DNA of 64,000 nt, taken from the NCBI RefSeq assembly GCF_004117875.1, contig NZ_RAHW01000004.1:1-64000 (forward strand), given 5' to 3'. The notes beneath the pieces were generated by a model. It worked only from the letters and a program-made list of their open reading frames with translations, was not told where the DNA came from and did not search any database. A program made the translations under genes and the position numbers. The DNA comes from Geomonas oryzae. GTDB lineage: Bacteria > Desulfobacterota > Desulfuromonadia > Geobacterales > Geobacteraceae. Below are positions 17,887-27,322 of the stretch, in pieces; position 1 is the stretch's first letter; each line of letters starts with the position of its first letter.

Positions 17887-17980
17887 AGAACATAGATCTG
17901 GAACAAAGGGGGAAAATTCTGGAATCGTTAGCAGTTGACAACGCACTATCCGAGCAGGACACAACAAACAGGAGGAAACT

Positions 17981-20900
17981 ATGATTGGCAGAAACTTAAG
18001 GTACCTCGTAGCACTCGTAGTATGCGTGCTGCTGCCTCTCGCAGGCTGCAGCGGAGGGGGGTCCACCACCAAGATCACCAGCAAGGGGACCGAGGTGACC
18101 GTCGGCGGCAAGGTCGACGTCTCCAAGGCCACCGCGAAGACCGCGTTCCTGTCAGCTACTTCGGCTACCGCGACGAACCATGTCTTCGTCTATGATGCCC
18201 AGGACGGCGCCCAGCTCGGCACCGCCGTCATCGACAGCAACGGGAGCTTCAGCGGGCTCACCTTCACCCTCCCTGCGACCAAGACCGTCCTCGTCTTCAA
18301 GGCCGTCGTGGCTCAGGGTACCTTCCGCTCGCTGGTGCCGATCGATCTCAGCAATCCTCCTGCTCCGGGCGTAATCACCGGCGCAAGCCCGATCTCCATC
18401 CTGATCAGCCAGCAGTCCACCGACATCGCGAAAACCGTGTCGGCCATGCTCGGCCTTTCCGGTGTACTGGGCGATGCGGGTCAGACCCTCAATTCCGTAG
18501 GCAAGACCTACACCGACTGTGCGACCCAGGTAACCAACGCAGGCGGCCAGATCCTCTCCTACACCACCAGCGGCCTCGCCCTGACGGGTACCGTCTCCAA
18601 CGCCGACATGCTGCCGGCGGCCGATGCCTCCACCCTCACCGTCGACGACCTGAACAACATCCAGCTCAATGGCGCCGTGACCAGCGCCTTCATCCCGGGC
18701 AAAAAGCCGATCGTCAACTTCACCGTCACCAACAAGGCAACCGGCAAGGGTATCAAGGGTCTCAGGACCTTCGCCCTCCACGTCGCCAAGCTGGTTCCGG
18801 AGACCAACGGCTCCAACTCCTACTGGCAGAACTACATCAGCGCCGGCCTTCCGCTTTCCGCCATCCCGGCCAACGTTCCCAGGGGTAGCAGCACCCCGAC
18901 TGCTCCGACCGTTCCGGGCACCGACGCTGCCGACCTGTACGTGAACGGCGTGAAAACCCAGAGCGGCTACACCGTCATCGACCACGGCGACGGCAGCTAC
19001 ACCGTCACCTTCGGCGCCGACATCACCGCCAACACCAACGTAGCCTACGACGCGAACGCTACCCACCGTATCGGCATCTCGGTACGCTCCGTAGCGGTTC
19101 CGGGCGGCTACGCCGGCCCGATCAACCCGGCAACCAACGCAGTACAGGCCGTGTTCACCACCCCGAACACCACCAACATGTTCTACGACTTCACCCCGGC
19201 AACCGGTGCGGTTCTGGTCGACACGAACAACGCGCGTACCTACGCACGCGACATCGTCGCCACCAGCGCATGCGACAGCTGCCACTACAAGCTCGGCCTT
19301 GCCGCCGGCAACATGCTCTCCGGCCACACCGGCTCCAGGGTTGACACGAAGCTCTGCGTAATGTGCCACACCAACCAGTTCGACAGCGGCGAAGGCGAGT
19401 TCGTCACCTTCATCCACCGCATCCACATGGGCGAAACCTTCAACGAAGCCAACGACACCTGGACCGTTCCGACCGGCGTCCTCGTCACCTACGGCGAGCA
19501 GACCTATCCCCAGGATATGAGGAACTGCGTCTTCTGCCACAAAGGCAAAGACGTCAACAACTGGAAGTCCAAACCGACCCGCAAGGCCTGCGGCTCCTGC
19601 CACAACGCCTTCGACTTCGCCAACCACCAGGGCGGCCAGACCGATGACTCTTCCTGCGCAGGCTGCCACGCCGGCACCACCTCTACCGTGGAAGTAGCCA
19701 CCGCCCACCTCGCGGTGCAGGATCCGGACCCGGCTGCTCCTGAGCTTGGCGGCACCAACACCCACACCTATGCCGGCTACCTCCCGGCAGCAGGGATCAC
19801 CGTTCCGGGCGCTGCAGTCGTCACCTGGGATGTGAAATCCGTAGGCCTCGATTCCAACCGTCACCCGTCCATCACCTTCCGTTTCGTGAAGAACGGTACC
19901 CCGGTTGCATTCAACACCTACCAGGCCGGCGTAGTGACCGACATGATGACCGGCTTCACCGGCGCGCCGAGCGTATACTTCGCATACTCGGTACCGCAGG
20001 ACAACATCCCGTCCGCGACAGTGGCTCCGGCTGACTTCAACGCCTCGGCTAATGCATGGATCAAGGCGGTCTGGAACGGTACCAACACCAATGCGACCAT
20101 GACCGGACCAGACAGTAACGGCTACTACACCATCGTGATCAACAACCAGACCGTGCCGACCTCGGCGAAGATGCTGACCGGCGGCGTTGGCTACAGCTAC
20201 GGCAGTGGCAGCACACCTCTGACCCAGACCGACCTCAGCACGCTGACCGTTCCGTCGTCGCTGAAGACCAAGTGGGCCTACAACGCCACCACCAACGTGG
20301 GCGGCCTCATCGTGGTGACTCCTAACGTCTGGAAAACCGCAACCGGCTTTACCGCACGCCGCACCATCGTTGCCAACGCGAAGTGCAACGCCTGCCATGC
20401 CGCACTCGGCATCGCACCGACCTTCCACTCCGGCCAGAGGAACGATGCACCGACCTGCACGTTCTGCCATACCGTGAACAAGACCAACACGGGTTGGGCA
20501 ATCAACGCGAAGGATGCGATCCACTCGATCCATGCGGCCGCTAAACGTACCAACAAGTTCTCCTGGGAGGCAACTGCAGGAGACAAGTACTGGAACACCA
20601 CCTATCCTGGCTACCTGCAGGATTGCGAGCAGTGCCACGTAGCCGGCACCTATGACTTCAGCGCAACCGCATCCGCCGCTGCCGTCACCAGCCTGCTGCC
20701 GAGCACCGCGGCAAACGGCACCATCAACGCCGCGGCCTACTCGATAGTCAGCGGTACAGAGAACGTTCTCTCCACCGACTTCGTCAAGTCGCCGTTCGTC
20801 ACTGCAGGCGCCTCCTACGGTGCCGCCTTCAGCTACAACGGCAATACCGGCGTGACCACCCCTGCCGCCGACACCACGCTGATCATCTCGCCGATCACCG

Positions 20901-21088
20901 CGGCCTGCTTCTCCTGCCACGACACCACCCAGGCGCAGGCGCACATGAAGCAGTTCGGTGGTGCTATCTACGAAGCGCGCAGCACGGCGCTCCTCAAGTC
21001 CGAGACCTGCCTCGTCTGCCACGGTACCGCTTCCAACGTGCTGAACGAAAGGGTCCCGACCATCAAGGCAGTACACCGCTGGTGGTAA
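17981..21088 (+). CDS. OmcA/MtrC-family decahaem outer-surface cytochrome (module A)
   Basis: The 1035-residue lipoprotein (lipobox LAG-Cys23) has exactly ten CXXCH sites in two clusters: CDSCH, CVMCH, CVFCH, CGSCH and CAGCH around residues 430-560, then CNACH, CTFCH, CEQCH, CFSCH and CLVCH from about 800 to 1015. Beta-rich domains precede each cluster, as in OmcA/MtrC. F-I-H-R-I-H-M-G and I-H-S-I-H-A supply distal histidines. It should sit on the cell surface as the terminal reductase or relay of the conduit. The ribosome site is caggagg. Two hairpins follow. The module B paralogue has the same haem layout. Confidence 0.93.
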   Translation: MIGRNLRYLVALVVCVLLPLAGCSGGGSTTKITSKGTEVTVGGKVDVSKATAKTAFLSATSATATNHVFVYDAQDGAQLGTAVIDSNGSFSGLTFTLPATKTVLVFKAVVAQGTFRSLVPIDLSNPPAPGVITGASPISILISQQSTDIAKTVSAMLGLSGVLGDAGQTLNSVGKTYTDCATQVTNAGGQILSYTTSGLALTGTVSNADMLPAADASTLTVDDLNNIQLNGAVTSAFIPGKKPIVNFTVTNKATGKGIKGLRTFALHVAKLVPETNGSNSYWQNYISAGLPLSAIPANVPRGSSTPTAPTVPGTDAADLYVNGVKTQSGYTVIDHGDGSYTVTFGADITANTNVAYDANATHRIGISVRSVAVPGGYAGPINPATNAVQAVFTTPNTTNMFYDFTPATGAVLVDTNNARTYARDIVATSACDSCHYKLGLAAGNMLSGHTGSRVDTKLCVMCHTNQFDSGEGEFVTFIHRIHMGETFNEANDTWTVPTGVLVTYGEQTYPQDMRNCVFCHKGKDVNNWKSKPTRKACGSCHNAFDFANHQGGQTDDSSCAGCHAGTTSTVEVATAHLAVQDPDPAAPELGGTNTHTYAGYLPAAGITVPGAAVVTWDVKSVGLDSNRHPSITFRFVKNGTPVAFNTYQAGVVTDMMTGFTGAPSVYFAYSVPQDNIPSATVAPADFNASANAWIKAVWNGTNTNATMTGPDSNGYYTIVINNQTVPTSAKMLTGGVGYSYGSGSTPLTQTDLSTLTVPSSLKTKWAYNATTNVGGLIVVTPNVWKTATGFTARRTIVANAKCNACHAALGIAPTFHSGQRNDAPTCTFCHTVNKTNTGWAINAKDAIHSIHAAAKRTNKFSWEATAGDKYWNTTYPGYLQDCEQCHVAGTYDFSATASAAAVTSLLPSTAANGTINAAAYSIVSGTENVLSTDFVKSPFVTAGASYGAAFSYNGNTGVTTPAADTTLIISPITAACFSCHDTTQAQAHMKQFGGAIYEARSTALLKSETCLVCHGTASNVLNERVPTIKAVHRWW

Positions 21089-21105
21089 AATGATGCATTC
21101 CGTAA

Positions 21106-21191
21106 GGGGGAAGGTCAGCCTTCCCCCCGACGGGGCATCAAGATAATCCGCAACACGATAACCCGAGGGTGGCGACGCCCTCGGGCTATTT
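21106..21191 (+). terminator. two tandem hairpins ending module A
   Basis: The first hairpin has a 9-bp stem (21106-21114 with 21119-21127). The second has an 8-bp stem (21162-21169 with 21178-21185), followed by ctatttt. The second has the better terminator shape. Confidence 0.65.
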
Positions 21192-21208
21192 TCTATCCAG
21201 GAGATGCC

Positions 21209-21826
21209 ATGAGAGAAGTAGTTCGGCTGATTGTTCTTTGCGTATTGGTAGCGGCGTTGGCAGCATGCAATGGGAAACCGGTTGATCAGCCATCGAAAAA
21301 AGGGGACGCGAAGGTTTCCGCTGAGGATAGCGCCGCCAACCAGCAACTTGCCGCCGCCTTTCTGGACGGCGTGAAGTCAGGCGACAAGGCCAAGATGCAA
21401 AAGGCGGCAAACCTTACCCCGGAAGAGATCAAGTCGTGTCTGGACAAGCTCGTCCACATCAAGCAGAACAAGATGACGGACGCCCAGCGTGCGGAATGCG
21501 AGAGCGTGCTGAAGATCTCCGGAGACATCGAGTTCTTCGCCGACAAGCTGCGCAAGGTGCTCCCCGCGTCCGCCACGATAAAAATCACCGGAACCAGCCA
21601 GGAGCTGACGCCGGTCAAACACCTGGTGCACACCGTCAGCGTGACCTATACCAAGGCGGAGGATGCCATCAAGGACAAGACCGGGAAGACGGTCAAGGAA
21701 CTGAAACTCCCCCTGCTGCAGGTGGATCACCCGTTCCAGGCAAAGCAGGTTCACGAATTCGCCTTTTCCAGCGAGGTGTTCGAGAAGATAGCGAACAGGG
21801 ACTTCGAAGTCGTTTCCTACTTCTGA
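21209..21826 (+). CDS. Lipoprotein of unknown function
   Basis: The 205-residue protein has a lipobox LAA-Cys20, a helical, lysine-rich first half (residues 40-110) and a beta-rich second half (K-I-T-G-T-S, H-T-V-S-V-T-Y, H-E-F-A-F). The second half could be an NTF2-like or DUF4878-like fold. No haem site is present. It lies just after the module A terminator and has its own terminator, so it is probably a separate unit. The ribosome site is ccagga. Confidence 0.7.
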   Translation: MREVVRLIVLCVLVAALAACNGKPVDQPSKKGDAKVSAEDSAANQQLAAAFLDGVKSGDKAKMQKAANLTPEEIKSCLDKLVHIKQNKMTDAQRAECESVLKISGDIEFFADKLRKVLPASATIKITGTSQELTPVKHLVHTVSVTYTKAEDAIKDKTGKTVKELKLPLLQVDHPFQAKQVHEFAFSSEVFEKIANRDFEVVSYF

Positions 21827-21870
21827 CACGCCCACTTATCGAGCTGGCAAAGGAACAGATTGCAAGCAAA

Positions 21871-21896
21871 AGCCCCGACCGGTTCGGGGCTTTTTT
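21871..21896 (+). terminator. intrinsic terminator
   Basis: An 8-bp stem (21871-21878 with 21884-21891) with a five-base loop is followed by six Ts. Confidence 0.9.
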
Positions 21897-21956
21897 GTTG
21901 CCGACGCAGGAGCAAATAGAGAGCATCTCCTCATCTTTTTTGCTACACTGTCGCAC

Positions 21957-22559
21957 ATGAGAGTCTTGAGGCTTGTCAGCGTACTACTATGCCTGATGGT
22001 GACATCTGCCGGTGCCGAGGATCTCGGTACACCCAGCCTCTCTCCTCCCATTACCGCCTTGCCTCGCCCCAAAAGCGACGATACGGCGCGTTTCTTCAAG
22101 ACCGACCACTTCCTCACCAGCGCCGGCATGAGTTTCTCGGCCGCGCCGGAGCTGACGCTCGAACCAGAGCTTGGCATAAGCTATCGCGGCGCCGGACAGG
22201 AGCTGCACGGCGGCATCGAACAGTCGATGCACCGGCTGCACGCCCAGGCCGGCTGGCGCCTGTCGCTTTCGCAGGCGCTTTATTTCTCGGCCGGGGCGAA
22301 GTTCTCCATGCTTTCCGTGGAAACCCGGGGACTCACCGCAGGCGAGGAATTCGGCATCCGTCCCGAGTCGGGCTACCGCAACGTCTACGAGTTCACCCCA
22401 AACCGCACACCGAGGTGGACCGGCGAGCTCGGCCTGCACCTCACCCCGCGCACCGACCTCATGCTTTACTACGACCAGGAGCCGGTCACCGGTTGGTCCT
22501 ACAGCGGCCAGCACCAGGAGGATCGACTCGGCACCAGGTTCATCTTCAGGTTCAAATAG
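21957..22559 (+). CDS. Small secreted protein, possibly an outer-membrane barrel
   Basis: The 200-residue protein has a signal peptide ending S-A-G-A near residue 20. The rest shows alternating amphipathic strands (for example L-Y-F-S-A-G-A-K-F, D-L-M-L-Y-Y-D) and ends in R-F-I-F-R-F-K, like the last strand of an outer-membrane barrel of about eight strands. No family is recognised. There is no clear ribosome site at the ATG (21957). It lies 15 bases before glpK, so the two may be cotranscribed and it might help glycerol or related solute pass the outer membrane. That is speculation from position. Confidence 0.65.
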   Translation: MRVLRLVSVLLCLMVTSAGAEDLGTPSLSPPITALPRPKSDDTARFFKTDHFLTSAGMSFSAAPELTLEPELGISYRGAGQELHGGIEQSMHRLHAQAGWRLSLSQALYFSAGAKFSMLSVETRGLTAGEEFGIRPESGYRNVYEFTPNRTPRWTGELGLHLTPRTDLMLYYDQEPVTGWSYSGQHQEDRLGTRFIFRFK

Positions 22560-22574
22560 GGAAAAGGAGGACGC

Positions 22575-24059
22575 GTGGCATACCTGATTTCCATCGACCA
22601 GGGGACCACCAGCAGCCGGGCGACGCTGTACGGAGCGCAAGGAGAGGCGCTCTTCACCGCATCGGCCCCGCTCACCCAGCACTACCCGGAGCCCGGCTGG
22701 GTCGAGCATGACCCGGAGGAGATCCTTGAGGGGCAGCTATCCTGTCTGCGCGAGGTACTCGCCTACGCCGCGGAGCGTGGCGCTTTCATCGCCGGGATCG
22801 GCATAACGAACCAGCGCGAGACGACGCTCATCTGGGAGCGCGCGACCGGGCGCCCCCTGCACCGGGCCATCGTCTGGCAGGACCGCAGGACGGCGGATGT
22901 CACGCAGCGTATGAAGGGGGAGGGGCTGGAAGGTGAGGTCAGGGAGCGGACCGGCCTTCTCCTCGACCCGTACTTCTCCGCGACGAAGATCGCCTGGATC
23001 CTGGACGAGGCGGGGCTCAGGGAGCGCGCCGCGCGCGGCGAGATCTGCTTCGGCACCGTCGACTCATGGCTCATCTACCGCTTGACCGGCGGCAAAAGCC
23101 ACGTGACCGACATCACCAACGCAAGCCGCACCATGCTCTTCAACATCAAGACGCTTCAGTGGGACGACGAGCTCTTGAGGATCTTCGGCGTGCCGCGCGC
23201 CATCCTCCCCGAGGTGCGCATGAGTGCGGGGAGTTTCGGGGAGACCTCCGCCGAACTCCTTGAGTGCCGCATCCCGATCACCGGCGCGGCCGGGGACCAG
23301 CAGGCGGCGCTCTTCGGCCAGGCCTGCTTCGCACCCGGTATGGCCAAGGCGACCTTCGGCACCGGCGCCTTCGTGGTGATGAACTGCGGCGAGCGACCGG
23401 GAAGCGGCGAGGGGGTGCTCTCCACCATCGCCTGGCAGTTGCCGGGGGAGGCGGTGCAGTACGCCCTTGAAGGGTCGATCTTCATCGCCGGCGCCGCGGT
23501 GCAATGGCTCGAAGAGGGGCTCGGTTTGATCGGGGGAGCCGCCGAGGTCGAGGGGCTTGCCGGAAGCGTCGCCGACAGCGGCGGGGTCTACTTCGTCCCG
23601 GCCCTGTCGGGGCTCGGCACCCCCTACTGGGACCCGTACGCAAGAGGTGTCATCGCCGGGCTCACCAGGGGGAGCGGCAAGGCGCATCTGGCCCGCGCCG
23701 CCCTCGACGCGATCGCCTTCCAGACCGTCGACGCGATCCGCGCCATGGAACGCGCGGGGGGGATTCCCCTCAGCGAACTGCGGGTGGACGGCGGAGCGAC
23801 CCGCAACAACCTCCTGCTGGAGATCCAGGCGGGTCTTCTCGGCGTCCCGGTGCTGAGGCCGCGCTGCACCGAGAGTACCTCGCTTGGGGCCGCGTTTCTC
23901 GCCGGGCTCGGCGCGGGCGTCCTCGACAAGGAGCGCATCGGGAAGAGCTGGAGTCTCGACCGGAGCTTCGAGCCCTCCCTTTTGCCGGAGCGGCGCGCGG
24001 AAATGTACCGGGGATGGCAAAAATGCGTGCAACTCTCGCTCGGTTGGGCTAAAGAGTAA
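22575..24059 (+). CDS. glpK: Glycerol kinase
   Basis: The 494-residue protein carries the FGGY-kinase signatures: D-Q-G-T-T-S-S-R at the N-terminus, G-I-T-N-Q-R-E-T, I-V-W-Q-D-R-R, S-G-L-G-T-P-Y-W-D-P and the ATP-site D-G-G-A-T-R-N-N. It phosphorylates glycerol with ATP to give sn-glycerol-3-phosphate. The start is GTG with an ideal ribosome site (aaaaggagg). It is followed by glpD after a repeat element, forming the full entry route from glycerol to dihydroxyacetone phosphate. Confidence 0.96.
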   Translation: MAYLISIDQGTTSSRATLYGAQGEALFTASAPLTQHYPEPGWVEHDPEEILEGQLSCLREVLAYAAERGAFIAGIGITNQRETTLIWERATGRPLHRAIVWQDRRTADVTQRMKGEGLEGEVRERTGLLLDPYFSATKIAWILDEAGLRERAARGEICFGTVDSWLIYRLTGGKSHVTDITNASRTMLFNIKTLQWDDELLRIFGVPRAILPEVRMSAGSFGETSAELLECRIPITGAAGDQQAALFGQACFAPGMAKATFGTGAFVVMNCGERPGSGEGVLSTIAWQLPGEAVQYALEGSIFIAGAAVQWLEEGLGLIGGAAEVEGLAGSVADSGGVYFVPALSGLGTPYWDPYARGVIAGLTRGSGKAHLARAALDAIAFQTVDAIRAMERAGGIPLSELRVDGGATRNNLLLEIQAGLLGVPVLRPRCTESTSLGAAFLAGLGAGVLDKERIGKSWSLDRSFEPSLLPERRAEMYRGWQKCVQLSLGWAKE

Positions 24060-24087
24060 AGGCGGCTCGGGCTCCGGAGGCCAGGAG

Positions 24088-24200
24088 CCCCCTCTCCCTC
24101 CGGGAGAGGGACGGGGTGAGGGCGCTGCGATGGGCGATGCGTCGCTTCGTGGCGATGCCCTCACCCGGCCTTCGGCCACCCTCTCCCGGGGGGAGAGGGG
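24088..24200. repeat. GC-rich palindromic intergenic repeat (family 1, copy 1)
   Basis: Two hairpins, ctctccctccgggagag near 24091-24110 and ctctcccggggggagag near 24181-24198, flank a core containing gtgagggcgctgc and gccctcaccc, which are themselves complementary. The whole element can fold as one long cruciform. A similar element lies after glpD. Confidence 0.8.
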
Positions 24201-24226
24201 ATGCCTTGCAATCTTTGGAGGATTTT

Positions 24227-25840
24227 GTGACGGACAGGAACGCGAATCTTGATCTACTGAAAAGCGGGCGGACCTTCGACATGCTGGTGATCGGCGGAGG
24301 CGCTACCGGCTGCGGCATCGCCGTCGATGCGGCCAACCGCGGCCTCTCGGTCGCCCTCGTCGACCGGGGCGACTTCGGCGGCGGTACGAGCGGCAAGAGC
24401 ACCAAACTGCTCCATGGCGGTGTCCGCTATCTGGAATCGGCGGTCATGCACATGGACCGGGTGCAGTTCAACCTGGTGCGCGACGGGCTGCACGAACGCA
24501 CGGTCCTTTTGAGGATCGCCCCGCACCTTTGCCATCGCCTCACCCTGGTGACGCCGCTGTACAGCCTGGGACAGGTCCCCTACGTCTGGTCCGGGCTGAA
24601 GCTCTACGATCTTCTCGCCGGCGACGCGGGGCTTGGGCACAGCCGTTTCGTTTCCCGCGGGGAGATGCTGCGGCGCTTCCCGATGATCCGGGAGGAAAGG
24701 CTCAAGGGGGGGGTGCAGTACTACGACGGGCAGTTCAACGACGTGCGCATGAACATAGCCCTCGCCAGGACCGCGGCCAGGGAGGGGGCGGTTATCTGCA
24801 ACTACGTGGAGGCGGCCGGACTGGTCCGGGAGAAGGGGAGGGTGGCCGGGGCGGTCGTGCGCGATCCTCTGTTAGGGACTTCCTGGCAGATCCGCGCCCG
24901 CTGCGTGATCAACGCCTGCGGCTCCTCCGCCGACATGGTGCGCCGCATGGATGACCCGACCGCCGCCTCGCTGCTCAGGGTGAGCCGCGGCATCCACATC
25001 GTGCTTCCCGGGCGTTTTGCGCCCATGGAGGCGGGGGTGATGATCCCGAAGACGGACGACGGCCGCGTCCTCTTCATCCTCCCCTGGGAGGGGGCGTGTC
25101 TCGTCGGCACCACCGAGGAACCGGCCGATGCCGACGAACTGCCGCTTGCGCGGGAAAAGGACGTGGAGTACCTGCTGCGCCACTTAAGGCGCTACTTCAA
25201 CCTCGGGGCGAAGAGCCAGGACATCACGGCCTCGTGGGCCGGGCTCAGGCCTTTGGTGCACGATCCCTTCACCGCCGACACCGCCGAGCTCGCCCGTGAC
25301 CATGTCATCAGTTGCTCTCCCACCGGCCTCATCACCATAGTCGGCGGCAAGTGGACCACCTACCGGAAGATGGCGCTGGACACGGTGGACTACGTGGTGA
25401 AAAACGTGGGGCTTGCCGCCACCGGGCCGTGTCGTACCGACCGCCTCGTGCTCGACGGCGGGGAGAACTTCAGGGACGGGAGCGCGGTGGAGCTTGCCCG
25501 CAACTTCGATCTCGACCCGGACGTGGCCCTGCACCTGCACCGCTCCTACGGCGACCATGCCCTCGAGGTGGCGCGGCTTTGTAAGGGGGGGCTGGGCGAG
25601 AGGCTCGCTCCGGGGCATCCGTACCTGAAGGGGGAGGTCATTTACGCGGTGCGCTGCGAGATGGCGCTTACCGTGCTCGATTTCGTCGAGCGGCGTGTTC
25701 CGCTCGCTCTCCTGGACCGTGCGGGGGCACGCTCCGCCGCAGCCGCCGTGCACGAGCTGATGGCGTCCGAGCTCGGCTGGGACAGGGGGCGGCAGGCAAA
25801 GGAGCGCGAAGAGGTGCATGAGCGGTTGGGGGACAATTGA
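24227..25840 (+). CDS. glpD: FAD-dependent glycerol-3-phosphate dehydrogenase
   Basis: The 537-residue protein starts with the FAD-binding motif V-I-G-G-G-A-T-G-C-G-I-A and has the S-x-K-L-L-H-G-G-V-R-Y-L block of the GlpD/GlpA family. The later G-G-K-W-T-T-Y-R-K-M-A and the C-terminal domain are also typical. It oxidises glycerol-3-phosphate to dihydroxyacetone phosphate and passes electrons to the quinone pool. I chose the GTG at 24227 (tttggagg upstream); the longer frame from 24116 would translate the repeat element. It is the second gene of the glycerol unit. Confidence 0.94.
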   Translation: MTDRNANLDLLKSGRTFDMLVIGGGATGCGIAVDAANRGLSVALVDRGDFGGGTSGKSTKLLHGGVRYLESAVMHMDRVQFNLVRDGLHERTVLLRIAPHLCHRLTLVTPLYSLGQVPYVWSGLKLYDLLAGDAGLGHSRFVSRGEMLRRFPMIREERLKGGVQYYDGQFNDVRMNIALARTAAREGAVICNYVEAAGLVREKGRVAGAVVRDPLLGTSWQIRARCVINACGSSADMVRRMDDPTAASLLRVSRGIHIVLPGRFAPMEAGVMIPKTDDGRVLFILPWEGACLVGTTEEPADADELPLAREKDVEYLLRHLRRYFNLGAKSQDITASWAGLRPLVHDPFTADTAELARDHVISCSPTGLITIVGGKWTTYRKMALDTVDYVVKNVGLAATGPCRTDRLVLDGGENFRDGSAVELARNFDLDPDVALHLHRSYGDHALEVARLCKGGLGERLAPGHPYLKGEVIYAVRCEMALTVLDFVERRVPLALLDRAGARSAAAAVHELMASELGWDRGRQAKEREEVHERLGDN

Positions 25841-25856
25841 CGCCTTGGTAACGCAT

Positions 25857-25968
25857 ACCCTCTCCCTCCGGGAGAGGGTGCCCGAAGGGCGGGTGAGGGC
25901 GCTGCCTCGAAGTGAGTAGTTGCATCTGCCGACGCCCTCACCCTGGCCCTCTCCCGGAGAGAGAGGGG
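25857..25968. repeat. GC-rich palindromic intergenic repeat (family 1, copy 2)
   Basis: The same architecture as 24088-24200: ctctccctccgggagag at the left, gtgagggcgctgcc and gccctcaccctggcc in the core, and ctctcccggagagag at the right. It lies between convergent glpD and the module B cytochromes and could also act as a bidirectional terminator. Confidence 0.8.
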
Positions 25969-26060
25969 ACGTGGACGTAGGATCGCCGTAATCAGGAAAG
26001 TGAAAAAAGAGGGGGGCGCTGCGACGGCAGGCCCCCCTTTGTTCTTTCCGGTACGACTTT

Positions 26061-26900
26061 TTAGAAGTGGCACGCCGCGCAGAGGCGTCCGGTGTTGGTG
26101 ACCACGACCTGTGTCCTCGCAGTGGTGAATCCGGTGAAGGCCGGGCCGTAGCTCTGGTAGTTCGGCGTCGTCGGGGTGGTGCCGGTGATCCGGGTACTGC
26201 CGATGCCGACGGATATGGTCGGCGGACTCCCGGTGCCGTGGCAGACCGGGATGGAGCACTCCGCCGCGCCGTAGGTCTGCACGTAAGAGCCGTGGGCGGG
26301 GAGGATGGTCGGCGCGATGCCGGGGGCAGTGGTAAGCCTTGCCGGGAACCAGCTTAACGGGTGGAAGGAGAAGGCGTTACCCGCGTGGCAGCTGGAATCG
26401 ACGACGCCCGGCTGGTCGTCGAAACAGGAAGGGCCGGAGCCGCGGACGCCCCGGTAGTCGGCGCCGTGGCAGAACACGTTGGCGCATCCGGCCGTCGCGG
26501 TTTTCGCATGGGAGGTAAAGATGGTGCCGAGCGCGCCGGGGACGAGGTCGGCTGAGGGTACCCCGGAGGCGATGACGCGGCTTCTTATCCACGCGCCATG
26601 TCGCGCGTAGTCATATCCGTCCCATTCAAGGGGATGAACATCCGTCTCGTTGCCGAGGTGGCACTGCGTGCAGGCTACCTTGGAGATCCCCCCCTTGAAG
26701 TCCGTGCCGTGGCAGGGCGTGCAATCCTGCAGGCGGCCGATGGCGGCCACGGCGTGGCGGGCGGGGAGCCAGTCGTCGGGATGTTCACCCTTGTCCGGGT
26801 CGAAACTTGCGTGTTTGTTGGTGTCCCCACAGCCGGCAAGCGACAGCAGCAGGCACCAAAGCATCACGGTAGCTCGGGCTGGTCTGGTTACTTGTGGCAT
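26061..26900 (-). CDS. Six-site CxxxxCH/CxxCH cytochrome lipoprotein (module B)
   Basis: The 279-residue protein has a lipobox LAG-Cys24. Sites are CTPCH (60), CTQCH (77), CX4CH (139-145, C-A-N-V-F-C-H), a very unusual CX11CH (159-172), CX4CH (215-221) and CAACH (274). It aligns with the module A protein; at the CX11CH position the paralogue has a plain CLSCH, so nine residues have been inserted inside a haem motif. The ATG at 26900 gives M-P-Q-V-T, matching M-P-Q-I-T in the paralogue. It begins inside the preceding gene (13-base overlap), as in module A, and probably relays electrons next to the barrel. Confidence 0.87.
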   Translation of the reverse strand: MPQVTRPARATVMLWCLLLSLAGCGDTNKHASFDPDKGEHPDDWLPARHAVAAIGRLQDCTPCHGTDFKGGISKVACTQCHLGNETDVHPLEWDGYDYARHGAWIRSRVIASGVPSADLVPGALGTIFTSHAKTATAGCANVFCHGADYRGVRGSGPSCFDDQPGVVDSSCHAGNAFSFHPLSWFPARLTTAPGIAPTILPAHGSYVQTYGAAECSIPVCHGTGSPPTISVGIGSTRITGTTPTTPNYQSYGPAFTGFTTARTQVVVTNTGRLCAACHF

Positions 26901-27322
26901 GATTTGCACCTCTCGTTGTTTTGCCGTCCGTGGCACTTAAGGCAGGAGGCCGGGGTGATACGCCCCTCGATCCTGTGCCGGCTCAGGTAGTCCCCCCGGT
27001 GCGGGAGCGCCAGTTCGGGCCTTTCCTTGTACTTGTCGCTCGGGAGGATCTCTTCCTTGTGCGCGTGGCATTCGACGCAGAAGGATTCCTTGTGGCAGGC
27101 GCTGCAGGCCTCCCGCTGCTGGGCGGCGTAGAATTTGTGCTTCAGATAAAAATCCTGTGCCTGGTGATTCAGCGCCGCCCACTGATCGGTGTGGCACTCG
27201 GCGCACCTGGGAAGCCCCTTGACCTCCTCCGGATGCACGCGGGCGACGCTGGTCGTGTTGGCGCAGGCGTAGAGCAGGGAGAGCATCAGGGGCATCAGGG
27301 CGATGAAGGCTGTCTTTTTCAC
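26888..27322 (-). CDS. Pentahaem c-type cytochrome lipoprotein (module B)
   Basis: The 144-residue lipoprotein (lipobox LYA-Cys20) has five CXXCH sites: CAECH, CSACH, CVECH, CLKCH, CKSCH. It shares long blocks with the module A protein (E-S-F-C-x-x-C-H-A-H-K-E-E, P-H-R-G-D-Y, K-C-H-G-R-Q-N-N-E-R-C). The start is GTG and overlaps the barrel stop by one base. The gene order barrel, pentahaem, six-site cytochrome is the same in both modules. Confidence 0.92.
   Translation of the reverse strand: MKKTAFIALMPLMLSLLYACANTTSVARVHPEEVKGLPRCAECHTDQWAALNHQAQDFYLKHKFYAAQQREACSACHKESFCVECHAHKEEILPSDKYKERPELALPHRGDYLSRHRIEGRITPASCLKCHGRQNNERCKSCHK

Noticed and set aside
18152-21346. 1064-codon frame on the minus strand
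   Set aside because: It is antisense to the decahaem gene of module A, with valine/glycine-rich shadow composition and no ribosome site. The + strand has ten haem motifs.
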